A stretch of DNA of 9,849 nucleotides from an uncultured Collinsella sp. GTDB taxonomy: Bacteria; Actinomycetota; Coriobacteriia; Coriobacteriales; Coriobacteriaceae. Both the position numbers and the translations under genes were made by a program. The stretch is taken from the NCBI GenBank assembly GCA_900551195.1, contig URVD01000048.1:1-9849 (forward strand). The letters run 5' to 3'. The notes below the pieces were generated by a model. The model worked only from the letters and a program-made list of their open reading frames with translations, did not search any database and was not told the origin of the DNA. Positions within the stretch are counted from its first letter, which is position 1; every line of letters starts with the position of its first letter. Shown in pieces: positions 1-7,949 of the stretch.

Positions 1-151
1 TGATGATTCAGTTGCAGCGATTCGATGAAGCTACGTTCAAAGTCCTGCACCCTCGCCGCACGAAGTGCGCAGCGAGGGCTTCTTGCATGTCCGAGGACGT
101 TTTGGGAGGTAGCCCAAACAGCCCCGGCGATCCTGCGGGAGTTAAACCCCT
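1..151. other. Non-coding, hairpin-rich stretch downstream of the split pfl genes
   Basis: I see no gene here. The longest minus-strand reading from an ATG (near 89) stops after 26 codons, at about 12-14. The stretch holds an imperfect 29-base stem-loop at 50-78 and a 6-bp inverted repeat TTTGGG/CCCAAA at 101-106 and 113-118. A short GTCCT/AGGAC pair at about 42-46 and 94-98 could close a larger structure around the first stem-loop. In many genomes the PFL-activating enzyme gene follows pfl, but nothing of it is visible before the window ends. Confidence 0.5.
50..78. terminator. Imperfect GC-rich stem-loop, possible bidirectional terminator
   Basis: CCCTCGC (50-56) pairs with GCGAGGG (72-78). 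Inside it CGCAC (57-61) pairs with GTGCG (65-69) around a GAA loop, with a 2-base bulge. On the plus strand the stem is followed by CTTCTT; on the minus strand it is followed by TGCAGGACTTTG. Neither is a strong T-tract, so termination is uncertain. It could also protect the 3' end of the pfl transcript or belong to a dispersed intergenic repeat. Confidence 0.35.
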
Positions 152-403
152 TTAGAACTTGTTGTGGAAGGTACGCGAAATGACCTCGTCCTGCTGCTCC
201 TTGGTGAGCGTGTGGAAGTTCACGGCGTAGCCGGAAACGCGAATGGTCAGCTGCGGGTACTTCTCGGGGTGAGCCTGAGCGTCGAGCAGCGTCTCACGGT
301 TGAAGACGTTGATGTTCAGGTGGTGGCCACCCTTCTCGGCGTAAGCGTCGAGCATGTGGACCAGGTTATCGGCCTGAGTCTCGGAAACTTCAGAAACCTT
401 CAT
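152..403 (-). CDS. grcA: Glycyl-radical subunit of a split pyruvate formate-lyase (GrcA/PFL C-terminal domain)
   Basis: This 83-residue protein is essentially only the glycine-radical domain. The motif RVSGYA lies at residues 55-60, with Gly58 the expected radical-bearing residue. It is preceded by [13 protein letters not shown] and [10 protein letters not shown] and followed by [14 protein letters not shown], all closely matching the C-terminus of E. coli PflB and of GrcA/YfiD as I remember them. The ATG at 403 is chosen because GAAGGAG (411-417) sits 7 bases upstream; the reading frame extends to 451, but those 16 residues are basic and unlike the family. Its neighbour PFL lacks exactly this domain, so the likely role is to supply the glycyl radical in trans to that catalytic subunit, after activation by a radical-SAM activase. 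In E. coli, GrcA repairs oxygen-cleaved PFL; here the small protein is probably an obligatory subunit rather than a spare part. Family assignment is very sure; the obligatory role is inference. Confidence 0.93.
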   Translation of the reverse strand: MKVSEVSETQADNLVHMLDAYAEKGGHHLNINVFNRETLLDAQAHPEKYPQLTIRVSGYAVNFHTLTKEQQDEVISRTFHNKF

Positions 404-410
404 AATGTGT

Positions 411-417
411 CTCCTTC
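411..417 (-). promoter_or_regulatory. Strong ribosome binding site that fixes the start of the radical subunit
   Basis: On the minus strand GAAGGAG lies 7 bases before the ATG at 403. It is better placed than the pflB site (AGGAG, 12 bases before its ATG), so the small subunit may be made at least as abundantly as the catalytic one. Confidence 0.75.
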
Positions 418-426
418 GATCGATAG

Positions 427-446
427 GCGCCGGCCGAAACCGGCGC
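427..446 (-). repeat. GC-rich hairpin upstream of the radical-subunit ribosome binding site
   Basis: GCGCCGG (427-433) and CCGGCGC (440-446) form a 7-bp perfect stem with a 6-base loop. It lies between the pflB stop and the grcA ribosome binding site. No T-run follows on the minus strand, so it is not a typical terminator. A 5' stabilising or processing element for the grcA part of the message is a reasonable guess. Confidence 0.55.
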
Positions 447-462
447 GCCAATCAGTAATCGT

Positions 463-487
463 TATTGTTAGTATAGCACTAACAATA
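463..487 (-). repeat. AT-rich 10-bp inverted repeat directly after the pflB stop
   Basis: TATTGTTAGT (463-472) pairs perfectly with ACTAACAATA (478-487) around a 5-base loop; G-U pairs could lengthen the stem. It starts immediately beside the TAA of pflB (489-491). As RNA it could block 3' exonucleases or mark a processing site; as DNA it has the symmetry of a repressor operator. The core TTGTTAG/CTAACAA vaguely resembles Rex half-sites, but the 7-base gap does not fit the usual 18-bp Rex site. Confidence 0.6.
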
Positions 488-488
488 G

Positions 489-2540
<2,052 letters not shown>

Positions 2541-2770
2541 TGTGTAACCACGCTCCTAGTTACGTGTAATGCGGCGCTCTCTCACACCGCTGCTTATTGA
2601 ATTCTTGAATGTTAGACCTGCATGACCGGCTTCATTCGCTTTCCGCCGCACATTAGCACAGGGAAAAACGTTTATTCACCTTGGTCTTGCAACCCTAAAC
2701 CCAAGATTTCACCCGTCTGTGAAGGATAACATAGCCACCCCCTTCATCAGGGCTGTTATATGTTTCTTTT

Positions 2771-2797
2771 TTTATACCATTAGGGCGTTTTTAACAA
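2771..2797 (-). promoter_or_regulatory. Candidate promoter of the pfl operon
   Basis: On the minus strand TTGTTA (2792-2797) precedes TATAAA (2771-2776) with a 15-base spacer. The -10 is preceded by TGG, giving an extended TGnTATAAA element that can compensate for the short spacer. Transcription would start near 2764, leaving a leader of about 220 bases before pflB. Judged by eye only. Confidence 0.4.
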
Positions 2798-2935
2798 ATC
2801 CGCAGGAAATGCGAGCGCGAGCAACTACCGTTCACCGATTTGTTTGGTATATTTCCTTGCCTTTGTACGACGTTCACTCTAGCTGTTATGCCAGTTTTAG
2901 CAGGGTAAAGTGCCCCAGAGACCCCGCAGAAACTG

Positions 2936-2971
2936 CAGGGCGGCCACGGGATTTCCCCCGGGACCGCCCTG
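2936..2971 (-). terminator. Terminator-like hairpin after kdgT
   Basis: CAGGGCGG (2936-2943) pairs with CCGCCCTG (2964-2971), with further CC/GG and GGG/CCC pairing inside, making a nearly continuous stem. It lies 40 bases past the kdgT stop. The minus-strand tail CAGTTTCTGC has only a short T-run, so strength is uncertain, but the position between two separately regulated genes favours a terminator. Confidence 0.55.
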
Positions 2972-3010
2972 TGGCATGGTTAGTTATTTAGCTTTGATTG
3001 CCGCTTGGCA

Positions 3011-4024
3011 TTAGGCGGCTGCGGCGGCCTTGTCGGTCGTTGCCTTGCTGTGGCCCTGACCCTCAAAATGCTTGTAGCACCAGCTGGTGACCAGCGGGGT
3101 CAAAATGGCCGTCACGATAGCACATGCTGCAACCTGCGCCGTAGCCGTCGCGAGCACCGCGCCGCCGTACATGGCCTCGTTGACGCTTGCCATGGCAGCA
3201 GGCGTGGCCACATTGGCTCCGGCGCAGCTCGAAATGGCCGCACCTGCGACACCCGTACCGCCCGTGAGCTTATCGACCGCGATGACGGGAATTGCAAAGA
3301 CTACCGAGCAGATCACGCCGAGCAGGATGCCGGGAAGACCACCGTTGATAAGCTGGCCAAAGGTCATGGTCGAGCCCATGGCAAAGAAGACGAGCACGAT
3401 GATGGCGGAAAGTGCCGGTGCCATCATCTTCTTAAAGCTCGGGAAGAGGTTACCCAGAATAATGCCGACGACGATCGGCAGGATGGCGCCCACGAGCGAC
3501 CAACCGATCGGAGCCTGACCGGCAGCGCCGAGCACGATCATCGTGACCGGAGGGCCGACAACCAGCGTGGTGATTGCGACGGCACCACGCTCGGCCTCAT
3601 TGCCCATGGTGCCCATCAGACCAGCGTACATAGCGTTGTTGGCGCCGGTGCAAGCGGCCAGCATCACCATGGCAGAGATGCCAAACAGGTTGTCGTTGAA
3701 TACATAAAGGATGAGCAGCGACACGGCAACGACCACGATCTGCTTGACGGCGATGATGATGGCGCCGCGGGCAGCGGCGGCAGGAGCGCTCTTAAACGAA
3801 ATCGTCGTACCGACGATGAGCAAAAAAGCGCCAACAAGCGGGCCTGCGCCCTGCTGGGTCATGCCGAGCGTAAAGCTGCCGAGCGTTTTGAACAGGTCGG
3901 GGAACAGCGTGTTGAGCAGGCAGCCCAACAAAAGCGGCACCAAAATATTGGCACCCGGGATGGAGGACATCTTAAAGAACGGCTCCTTTGCCGCCGGCGC
4001 CTCCACCGCAGTCGATTCACTCAT
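3011..4024 (-). CDS. kdgT: 2-keto-3-deoxygluconate permease, KdgT family
   Basis: A 337-residue integral membrane transporter, likely importing 2-keto-3-deoxygluconate or a related sugar acid by proton symport. The N-terminal SIPGANILVPLLLG, then LGSFTLGM, the central VVGPPVTMIVLGAAG and the conserved AVDKLTGGTGVAGAA with CAGANVATP (about residues 250-275) closely follow E. coli KdgT as I recall it; length is also normal (about 327 there). Roughly ten hydrophobic segments are visible and the C-terminal tail is short and hydrophilic, ending in five alanines. The ATG at 4024 is preferred over one seven codons upstream (4045) because AGGAG (4031-4035) sits 6 bases before it. It lies downstream of a broken dehydrogenase, separated by a terminator, with no kinase or aldolase for the substrate nearby. 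Family is confident; exact substrate is not. Confidence 0.9.
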   Translation of the reverse strand: MSESTAVEAPAAKEPFFKMSSIPGANILVPLLLGCLLNTLFPDLFKTLGSFTLGMTQQGAGPLVGAFLLIVGTTISFKSAPAAAARGAIIIAVKQIVVVAVSLLILYVFNDNLFGISAMVMLAACTGANNAMYAGLMGTMGNEAERGAVAITTLVVGPPVTMIVLGAAGQAPIGWSLVGAILPIVVGIILGNLFPSFKKMMAPALSAIIVLVFFAMGSTMTFGQLINGGLPGILLGVICSVVFAIPVIAVDKLTGGTGVAGAAISSCAGANVATPAAMASVNEAMYGGAVLATATAQVAACAIVTAILTPLVTSWCYKHFEGQGHSKATTDKAAAAA

Positions 4025-4073
4025 ATATATCTCCTTTGGATGCATGCGAATCGTAGCCGCACGCGCCTATGTC

Positions 4074-4113
4074 AGAAAGAAGGCGACGGTCCCGAGTCGC
4101 AGGAACCGTCGCC
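4074..4113 (-). terminator. Rho-independent terminator between the dehydrogenase and kdgT
   Basis: GGCGACGGT (4082-4090) and ACCGTCGCC (4105-4113) form a 9-bp perfect stem with a 14-base loop. On the minus strand the stem is followed at once by TTCTTTCT. It should end or reduce transcription from the dehydrogenase into kdgT. I see no convincing promoter in the roughly 50 bases left before kdgT, so kdgT may depend on read-through. Confidence 0.7.
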
Positions 4114-4132
4114 GAATAATCGTCGTGGGGTA

Positions 4133-4883
4133 TTACCCGTCCAGGACGATGCCGCCGTCGCAGTCGCCGATCTCGCCGTTCACGAAGCTGGCGAGGTCGG
4201 AAGCGAAGAACAGCACCATCTGCGCAGGCTCGCTGGCCTGGGCGGCGCGGCCCAGAGGAATACCGTTGATGATGCGCTGAGAGTTCTCGTCAGAGAGAAT
4301 CGAGGTCATATCGGTAAGGGTAAGTGACGGGCACACGGCGTTGCAGCGGACGCCAAACTTGCCGCCTTCCTTGGCGACTGCCTTGGTTAGACCGTTAACA
4401 CCGGCCTTGGAGCTGGCGTAGGCGGCTGTGCCGAGCAGGCCGCCACCGATCTTGCCCGCAACGGAACTCACGTTGACGATAGTGCCGGCATGGGCCGCCT
4501 TAAAGTGCGGATACACGGCGTTCATCATAGTGAAGGTACCGTTGAGGTTGATGTCGATGGTGCGACGCCACTCGGTGTCATCAATCTCGTCGAATTTCTT
4601 GGTGCTGATGACGCCAGCGCAGTTGATCAGGATGTTGGTTTGCGGCAGGTCCGTAAAAATCTGCTCGACGGTCTCGCTGTGCCTTGGGTGCATCGGCGAC
4701 ATCGAGCTGATAGAACTTGTTGCCCTCGCCAAGCTCGACCACAGCGGCCTCGCCCTTGGCAGCGTTCCTTGCGATGAGCGCGACGTGTCCGCCGCCCGCG
4801 ACGATGCCCTTGGCGATCTCGAGGCCAATGCCCTGAGTGCCACCCGTGACAATCGCGGTCTTGCCCGTGAAGTCAAATGCCAT
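4133..4883 (-). pseudogene. Short-chain dehydrogenase/reductase broken by a one-base frameshift
   Basis: A classical SDR oxidoreductase in two frames. The first frame starts at ATG 4883 (RBS AAGGGGGA upstream) and gives MAFDFTGKTAIVTGGTQGIG, with the TGxxxGIG dinucleotide motif at about residues 13-20, through LDVADAPK. The frame is then lost around 4675-4690. The second frame resumes with SETVEQIF and carries NCAG, the catalytic serine in VNVSSVAG, the YASSK active-site pair and the C-terminal DGGIVLDG. Skipping one base (for example one G of 4682-4683, or a nearby A) restores 249 residues, a normal SDR length. Arg after strand beta-2 (ALIARN) hints at NADP(H). All catalytic residues survive, so the change is recent or a sequencing error; the second frame has no obvious start of its own. 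Beside kdgT it may have acted on a sugar acid, but the substrate cannot be read from the sequence. Confidence 0.85.
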
Positions 4884-4997
4884 GACTCCATCCCCCTTTA
4901 TATAAGGTGCCTCCTTGCGGGAAGTTGGAGCATCGCACGTGGCGATAAATGAGTCCCAGTCGTCATGGTGGTGACAACCCCTCGCCTAACCGCGGGC

Positions 4998-5025
4998 ATA
5001 GTAGTTCTTTGAAACGCTTCAGCAA
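4998..5025 (-). promoter_or_regulatory. Candidate promoter of the dehydrogenase gene
   Basis: On the minus strand TTGCTG (5020-5025) and TACTAT (4998-5003) are 16 bases apart, placing transcription start near 4991 and a leader of about 107 bases. The match to consensus is moderate. A LacI-type palindrome lies between the two boxes. Confidence 0.35.
5010..5021. promoter_or_regulatory. LacI-family-like operator TGAAACGCTTCA
   Basis: The 12-base sequence is a near-perfect palindrome with the central CG typical of LacI-family operators (compare TGAAACGTTTCA). Half-sites TGAAAC and TGAAGC differ at one base. It sits inside the candidate dehydrogenase promoter, where a bound repressor would block transcription. 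No LacI-family gene is in the window, so the regulator would be encoded elsewhere. Confidence 0.4.
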
Positions 5026-5031
5026 TTGAAT

Positions 5032-5060
5032 TTTTTAACTCTTTATGCGCTCTTTATATT
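5032..5060 (+). promoter_or_regulatory. Candidate promoter of the marR-ABC exporter operon
   Basis: TATATT (5055-5060) is a good -10 box and TTTTTA (5032-5037) a weak -35, separated by 17 bases. Start would be near 5067, giving a leader of about 67 bases that includes the inverted repeat over the marR start. Confidence 0.45.
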
Positions 5061-5087
5061 GCCCACTGCATGAGGCCCGAATATGCG

Positions 5088-5145
5088 GGTATCATCTTTC
5101 ACCGAAAATAGTTTCTAGTGTTAGGGGTTTTCGGTGGAAGATACC
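5088..5145 (+). promoter_or_regulatory. Long inverted repeat overlapping the marR start codon
   Basis: TTTCACCGAAAA (5097-5108) pairs with TTTTCGGTGGAA (5128-5139), one G-T pair included. GGTATC (5088-5093) then pairs with GATACC (5140-5145) after a 3-base bulge. This makes about 18 bp around a 19-base loop. The GTG start (5134-5136) lies in the right arm and the ribosome binding site AGGGG (5123-5127) in the loop. Each arm is itself a small palindrome (TTTC-ACC-GAAA and TTTC-GGT-GGAA), and the arm centres are 31 bp apart, near three helical turns. It may be a paired operator for MarR, an RNA hairpin limiting translation, or both. Confidence 0.6.
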
Positions 5146-5583
5146 GATTTCCATGAGCTTGGACGTCAGCTCTTAACTGAGTTTGGCAGCATGCATCATC
5201 GCATTTCACGCTCTGCGGACAAAGCTCTCGGCGGCGAGATGGCTGTCATGCGCGCCCTCATGCTCGCTGGCGGTTCGCTCACGCCGAGCGAACTCGCAAA
5301 TCGCGCCTGGGTCTCGAGTGCCCGCATCGCCAATATCTTACGCACTCTCGAAGCCAAGGGCTGGGTCGAGCGCGAGCACTCAAAGACCGACCGTCGTCGT
5401 GTACACGTCACGATGACCGATAAGGGATTCCAGAATCTCGAAATCAAACGTCGGGAATTCGAGGAGCGCACCGCGGCCTTCCTCGAGCAGCTCGGCGAAA
5501 CAGATACCCAAGAGATGGTGCGCCTTCTAAGGCGTTTCAACGAAATTATCGACCGCAATCAAGAAAGGAGAGATGCCGAGTGA
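5134..5583 (+). CDS. MarR-family transcriptional regulator of the ABC exporter operon
   Basis: A 149-residue winged-helix regulator. The recognition region LTPSELANRAWVSSARIANI (residues 49-68) and following LRTLEAKGWVER form the helix-turn-helix. HSKTDRRRVHVTMTDKG (about 82-98) is the wing with the characteristic DRR. N- and C-terminal helices would form the dimer interface. It starts with GTG at 5134, supported by AGGGG 6 bases upstream; the next Met is at residue 20 and would remove the first helix. Its TGA overlaps the GTG of the next gene by 4 bases (GTGA), so it is co-translated with the exporter. MarR proteins in this position normally repress their own operon and are released by a small phenolic or drug-like ligand; that role is inferred here. 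The inverted repeat across its start is the obvious candidate target. Confidence 0.9.
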   Translation: MEDTDFHELGRQLLTEFGSMHHRISRSADKALGGEMAVMRALMLAGGSLTPSELANRAWVSSARIANILRTLEAKGWVEREHSKTDRRRVHVTMTDKGFQNLEIKRREFEERTAAFLEQLGETDTQEMVRLLRRFNEIIDRNQERRDAE

Positions 5584-7949
5584 GGATTCTCAAGCTCTTT
5601 AAAAAGCATGTCCTGGCACTGTTCACAGCTATCGTACTTATCGTAATCAGCTGCAACGCCGATCTGGCACTGCCTACCTATATGAGCGACATCGTCGACG
5701 TGGGCGTACAGCAAGGCGGCATCGCCTCGCCCGTGCCCGACACCATTCGTGCCGAATCACTCGATGACCTTGAGCTCTTTATGAGCACCAAGGACGCCAA
5801 AGCTGTGGAGGCCGTGTTTAGCAAGGCTGACAAAAAAGGCATTCGAACGTACAAGGGCACCGAGGAAGAGCGTGCCGATGGCGGCAAGATTGCCGACATT
5901 ATGAGCCTGCCCGAGACCGTCGTCCTTTCGCTCAACCAGGGCATCGACGCCAGCTCCATGGGCGACATGACCGGCGCATCCACCGAGGCAAGCAATGGCG
6001 GCAGCGCCCAGGCCATGCCCACCCCCGAGCAGATGGCGGCAATGACGCCCGAGCAGCTCGCCGAGATGCAGCAGAAGGCCACAGCGGCGCAAAACATGCA
6101 AAAGCAGATTGATGCCGACGGCGGCAAGATCACCATGAAGAGTCTGCGCCTAGGTGTCGAGGGCGGTCTGGTAGACCAAAGCAAGCTCGTCGAGGGCGCC
6201 AATGAAATGGCGGACAAAATGGGCTCTATGTCGGGCTCCATCGTGACCCAACGCGCCGTGAGCTATGTGCAAGACGAGTACAAGGCGCAGGGTATCGGCC
6301 CCGCCGACGTGCAGAACGCCTACCTGGGCCGCATGGCGACCACGATGTTTGGTCTGTGCCTGATCTCACTGGTCGCCACCATCCTAACCGGCGCCGTGGC
6401 CTCGCGCACCGCCTGTTCCATCGCACGCGACCTGCGCCGCGAGACCTTCAACAAGGTCATGCACTTCTCGCCAGCCGAGGTGGGCAAGTTTAGCCAGGCC
6501 TCGCTCATCACTCGCTGCACCAACGACATTCAGCAGATTCAGATGGCCGCAACCCTGTTTATCCGCATGTGCCTCATGGCGCCCGTCATGGGCATCGTCG
6601 CCGTCATGCGCGTCCTGGCCAACCACACCGGCCTGGAGTGGACCATCGCCGTGGCCATCATCGCGGTCTCGACCGTCGTCGGCGTGCTTATGGGCCTCAC
6701 CATGCCCAAGTTCAAAAAGATGCAGAGCTTTGTGGACCGCGTGAACCTTACCGCCCGCGAGCTGCTCGACGGCCTTATGCCCATCCGCTCGTTTAACCGC
6801 GAGGAGCATGAGCTCGAGCGCTTTGACCAGGCGTCCCTCGACCTGATGACCACGCAGCTCTACACCAACCGCGCCATGAGCTTTATGATGCCGCTCATGA
6901 TGCTCGTCATGAACTGCATCACCGTGCTTATCGTCTGGTTTGGCGCGCAGGGCGTGTCCGACGGCGTGATGCAGGTCGGCAACATGATGGCGTTTATCTC
7001 CTACACCATGCAGATCGTCATGGCGTTTATGATCCTCACCATGGTTTCGGTTATCCTGCCCCGCGCCGAGGTCGCAGCAGAGCGCGTGGAAGAGGTCATC
7101 ACCTGCCCCACGAGCATCAACGACCCTGCCTCGCCCAAACTGCCCGCAGCCAGCGCGCCGCGCGGTGAGCTCACCTTCCGCGACGTGAGCTTCCAGTATC
7201 CCGATGCCCGCGCCGATGTCATCAGCGGCGTGAACTTCACCACGCATGCCGGTCAGATGCTCGGCATCATTGGCTCCACGGGCTCGGGCAAGTCCACGCT
7301 CGTGCAGCTGATTCCGCGCCTGTACGACGTCACGGGCGGCAGCATTTCGCTCGACGGCATCGACGTGCGCGACATGACCCTTTCCGAGCTGCGCCGCCGC
7401 ATTGGTTACATCCCGCAGCAGGGTCGCCTGTTCTCGGGCACCGTCGCGAGCAACCTCAAGTTTGCCGGCGACATGGTGAGCGATGATGATATGCGCCAGG
7501 CGGCACGCATCGCCCAGGCCGAGGACTTTATCGCCGAGCGCGAGGGCGGCTACGACTCCCCCATCAGCCAGGGCGGCTCCAATGTTTCGGGCGGCCAGCG
7601 CCAGCGTCTGGCCATCGCCCGCGCGTTGGCCAAAAAGCCCGAGGTCGTGGTGTTCGATGACTCGTTTAGCGCCCTCGACTACAAGACCGACGCGCGCCTG
7701 CGCGAGGAGCTGGCCAAAAACGTCACCGACGCCGCACTCGTGGTCGTGGCCCAGCGCATCGCGACCATCATGCACGCCGACCAGATCATCGTGCTCGACG
7801 ACGGTCACGTAGTGGGCACCGGCACGCACGAGGAGCTGCTGCACGGCTGCCCGGCGTACCTGGAGATTGCACAGTCGCAGCTTTCCGCCGAGGAGCTGGG
7901 GCTTACCCAAGAAGAAATTGCAGCCGTCATGGAAGGAGGCGAGCGCTAA
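5580..7949 (+). CDS. ABC exporter half-transporter with degenerate ATP site and large external insertion
   Basis: A 789-residue fusion of membrane and ATPase domains, of the type IV (ABC-B-like) multidrug exporter fold. The first helix is about residues 11-32; an insertion of roughly 200 residues (about 47-250) separates it from the second helix, and further helices run to about 495. The ATPase domain has Walker A GSTGSGKST (565-573), Q-loop IPQQ (611-614), signature VSGGQ (669-673), Walker B VVVFDD (689-694) and D-loop SALD. Asp694 stands where the catalytic Glu is usual and Gln725 (VAQRIAT) where the H-loop His is usual, so this Walker site is probably poorly hydrolytic. GTG start at 5580 has AAAGGAG 9 bases upstream. 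It resembles the EfrCD, BmrCD and LmrCD class of heterodimers and should pair with the next gene product. Substrate unknown; drug or toxic metabolite export is likely. The insert is Met-, Gln- and Ala-rich without recognisable domain. Confidence 0.92.
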   Translation: MRILKLFKKHVLALFTAIVLIVISCNADLALPTYMSDIVDVGVQQGGIASPVPDTIRAESLDDLELFMSTKDAKAVEAVFSKADKKGIRTYKGTEEERADGGKIADIMSLPETVVLSLNQGIDASSMGDMTGASTEASNGGSAQAMPTPEQMAAMTPEQLAEMQQKATAAQNMQKQIDADGGKITMKSLRLGVEGGLVDQSKLVEGANEMADKMGSMSGSIVTQRAVSYVQDEYKAQGIGPADVQNAYLGRMATTMFGLCLISLVATILTGAVASRTACSIARDLRRETFNKVMHFSPAEVGKFSQASLITRCTNDIQQIQMAATLFIRMCLMAPVMGIVAVMRVLANHTGLEWTIAVAIIAVSTVVGVLMGLTMPKFKKMQSFVDRVNLTARELLDGLMPIRSFNREEHELERFDQASLDLMTTQLYTNRAMSFMMPLMMLVMNCITVLIVWFGAQGVSDGVMQVGNMMAFISYTMQIVMAFMILTMVSVILPRAEVAAERVEEVITCPTSINDPASPKLPAASAPRGELTFRDVSFQYPDARADVISGVNFTTHAGQMLGIIGSTGSGKSTLVQLIPRLYDVTGGSISLDGIDVRDMTLSELRRRIGYIPQQGRLFSGTVASNLKFAGDMVSDDDMRQAARIAQAEDFIAEREGGYDSPISQGGSNVSGGQRQRLAIARALAKKPEVVVFDDSFSALDYKTDARLREELAKNVTDAALVVVAQRIATIMHADQIIVLDDGHVVGTGTHEELLHGCPAYLEIAQSQLSAEELGLTQEEIAAVMEGGER
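6021..6068 (+). repeat. Imperfect 24-base tandem repeat inside the exporter insertion
   Basis: Two adjacent 8-codon units encode TPEQMAAM and TPEQLAEM (residues 148-163), sharing the run CCCGAGCAG. They start a predicted helical, Met/Gln-rich stretch ending near residue 176. The repeat suggests a recent in-frame duplication in a part of the protein under loose constraint. Confidence 0.6.

Larger units (their letters stand above)
2541..3010 (-). other. Intergenic region between kdgT and pflB: terminator, promoter and long pfl leader
   Basis: These 470 bases are clearly richer in A and T than the flanking genes and contain no credible coding sequence. Reading toward pflB there is a GC-rich hairpin (2936-2971), a candidate extended -10 promoter (2771-2797) and then a leader of roughly 220 bases. 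The leader contains an imperfect hairpin, ATAAC-AT-AGCC (2726-2736) against GGCTGTTAT (2751-2759), and a short inverted repeat TTCAC-N6-GTGAA (2708-2723). The last two are possible regulatory elements but match no binding site or riboswitch I can name. Confidence 0.55.

Noticed and set aside
2612..2635. Seven-codon minus-strand reading frame (MKPVMQV) in the pfl leader, as a possible leader peptide
   Set aside because: Very weak ribosome binding site and no attenuator-like structure linked to it.
2726..2773. Plus-strand hairpin followed by a T-run, as the terminator of a small RNA
   Set aside because: I find no credible plus-strand promoter upstream, and the T-run is better explained as the A-rich part of the minus-strand pfl promoter.
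2719..2991. Possible 90-residue plus-strand protein in the intergenic region
   Set aside because: No ribosome binding site of note, runs straight through the kdgT terminator hairpin, and its sequence resembles no family I know.
3005..4327. Plus-strand open frame of 440 codons opposite kdgT and the dehydrogenase end
   Set aside because: Runs across two minus-strand genes and the terminator, with low-complexity Arg/His/Asp-rich translation; an antisense artefact.
4889..4891. ATG eight bases above the chosen dehydrogenase start
   Set aside because: It opens the frame that gives nonsense at the N-terminus; the TGxxxGIG motif is only in the frame starting at 4883.
6384..7910. Minus-strand open frame of 508 codons opposite the first ABC gene
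   Set aside because: His/Ala/Asp/Gly-rich shadow of codon bias, with no recognisable motif.
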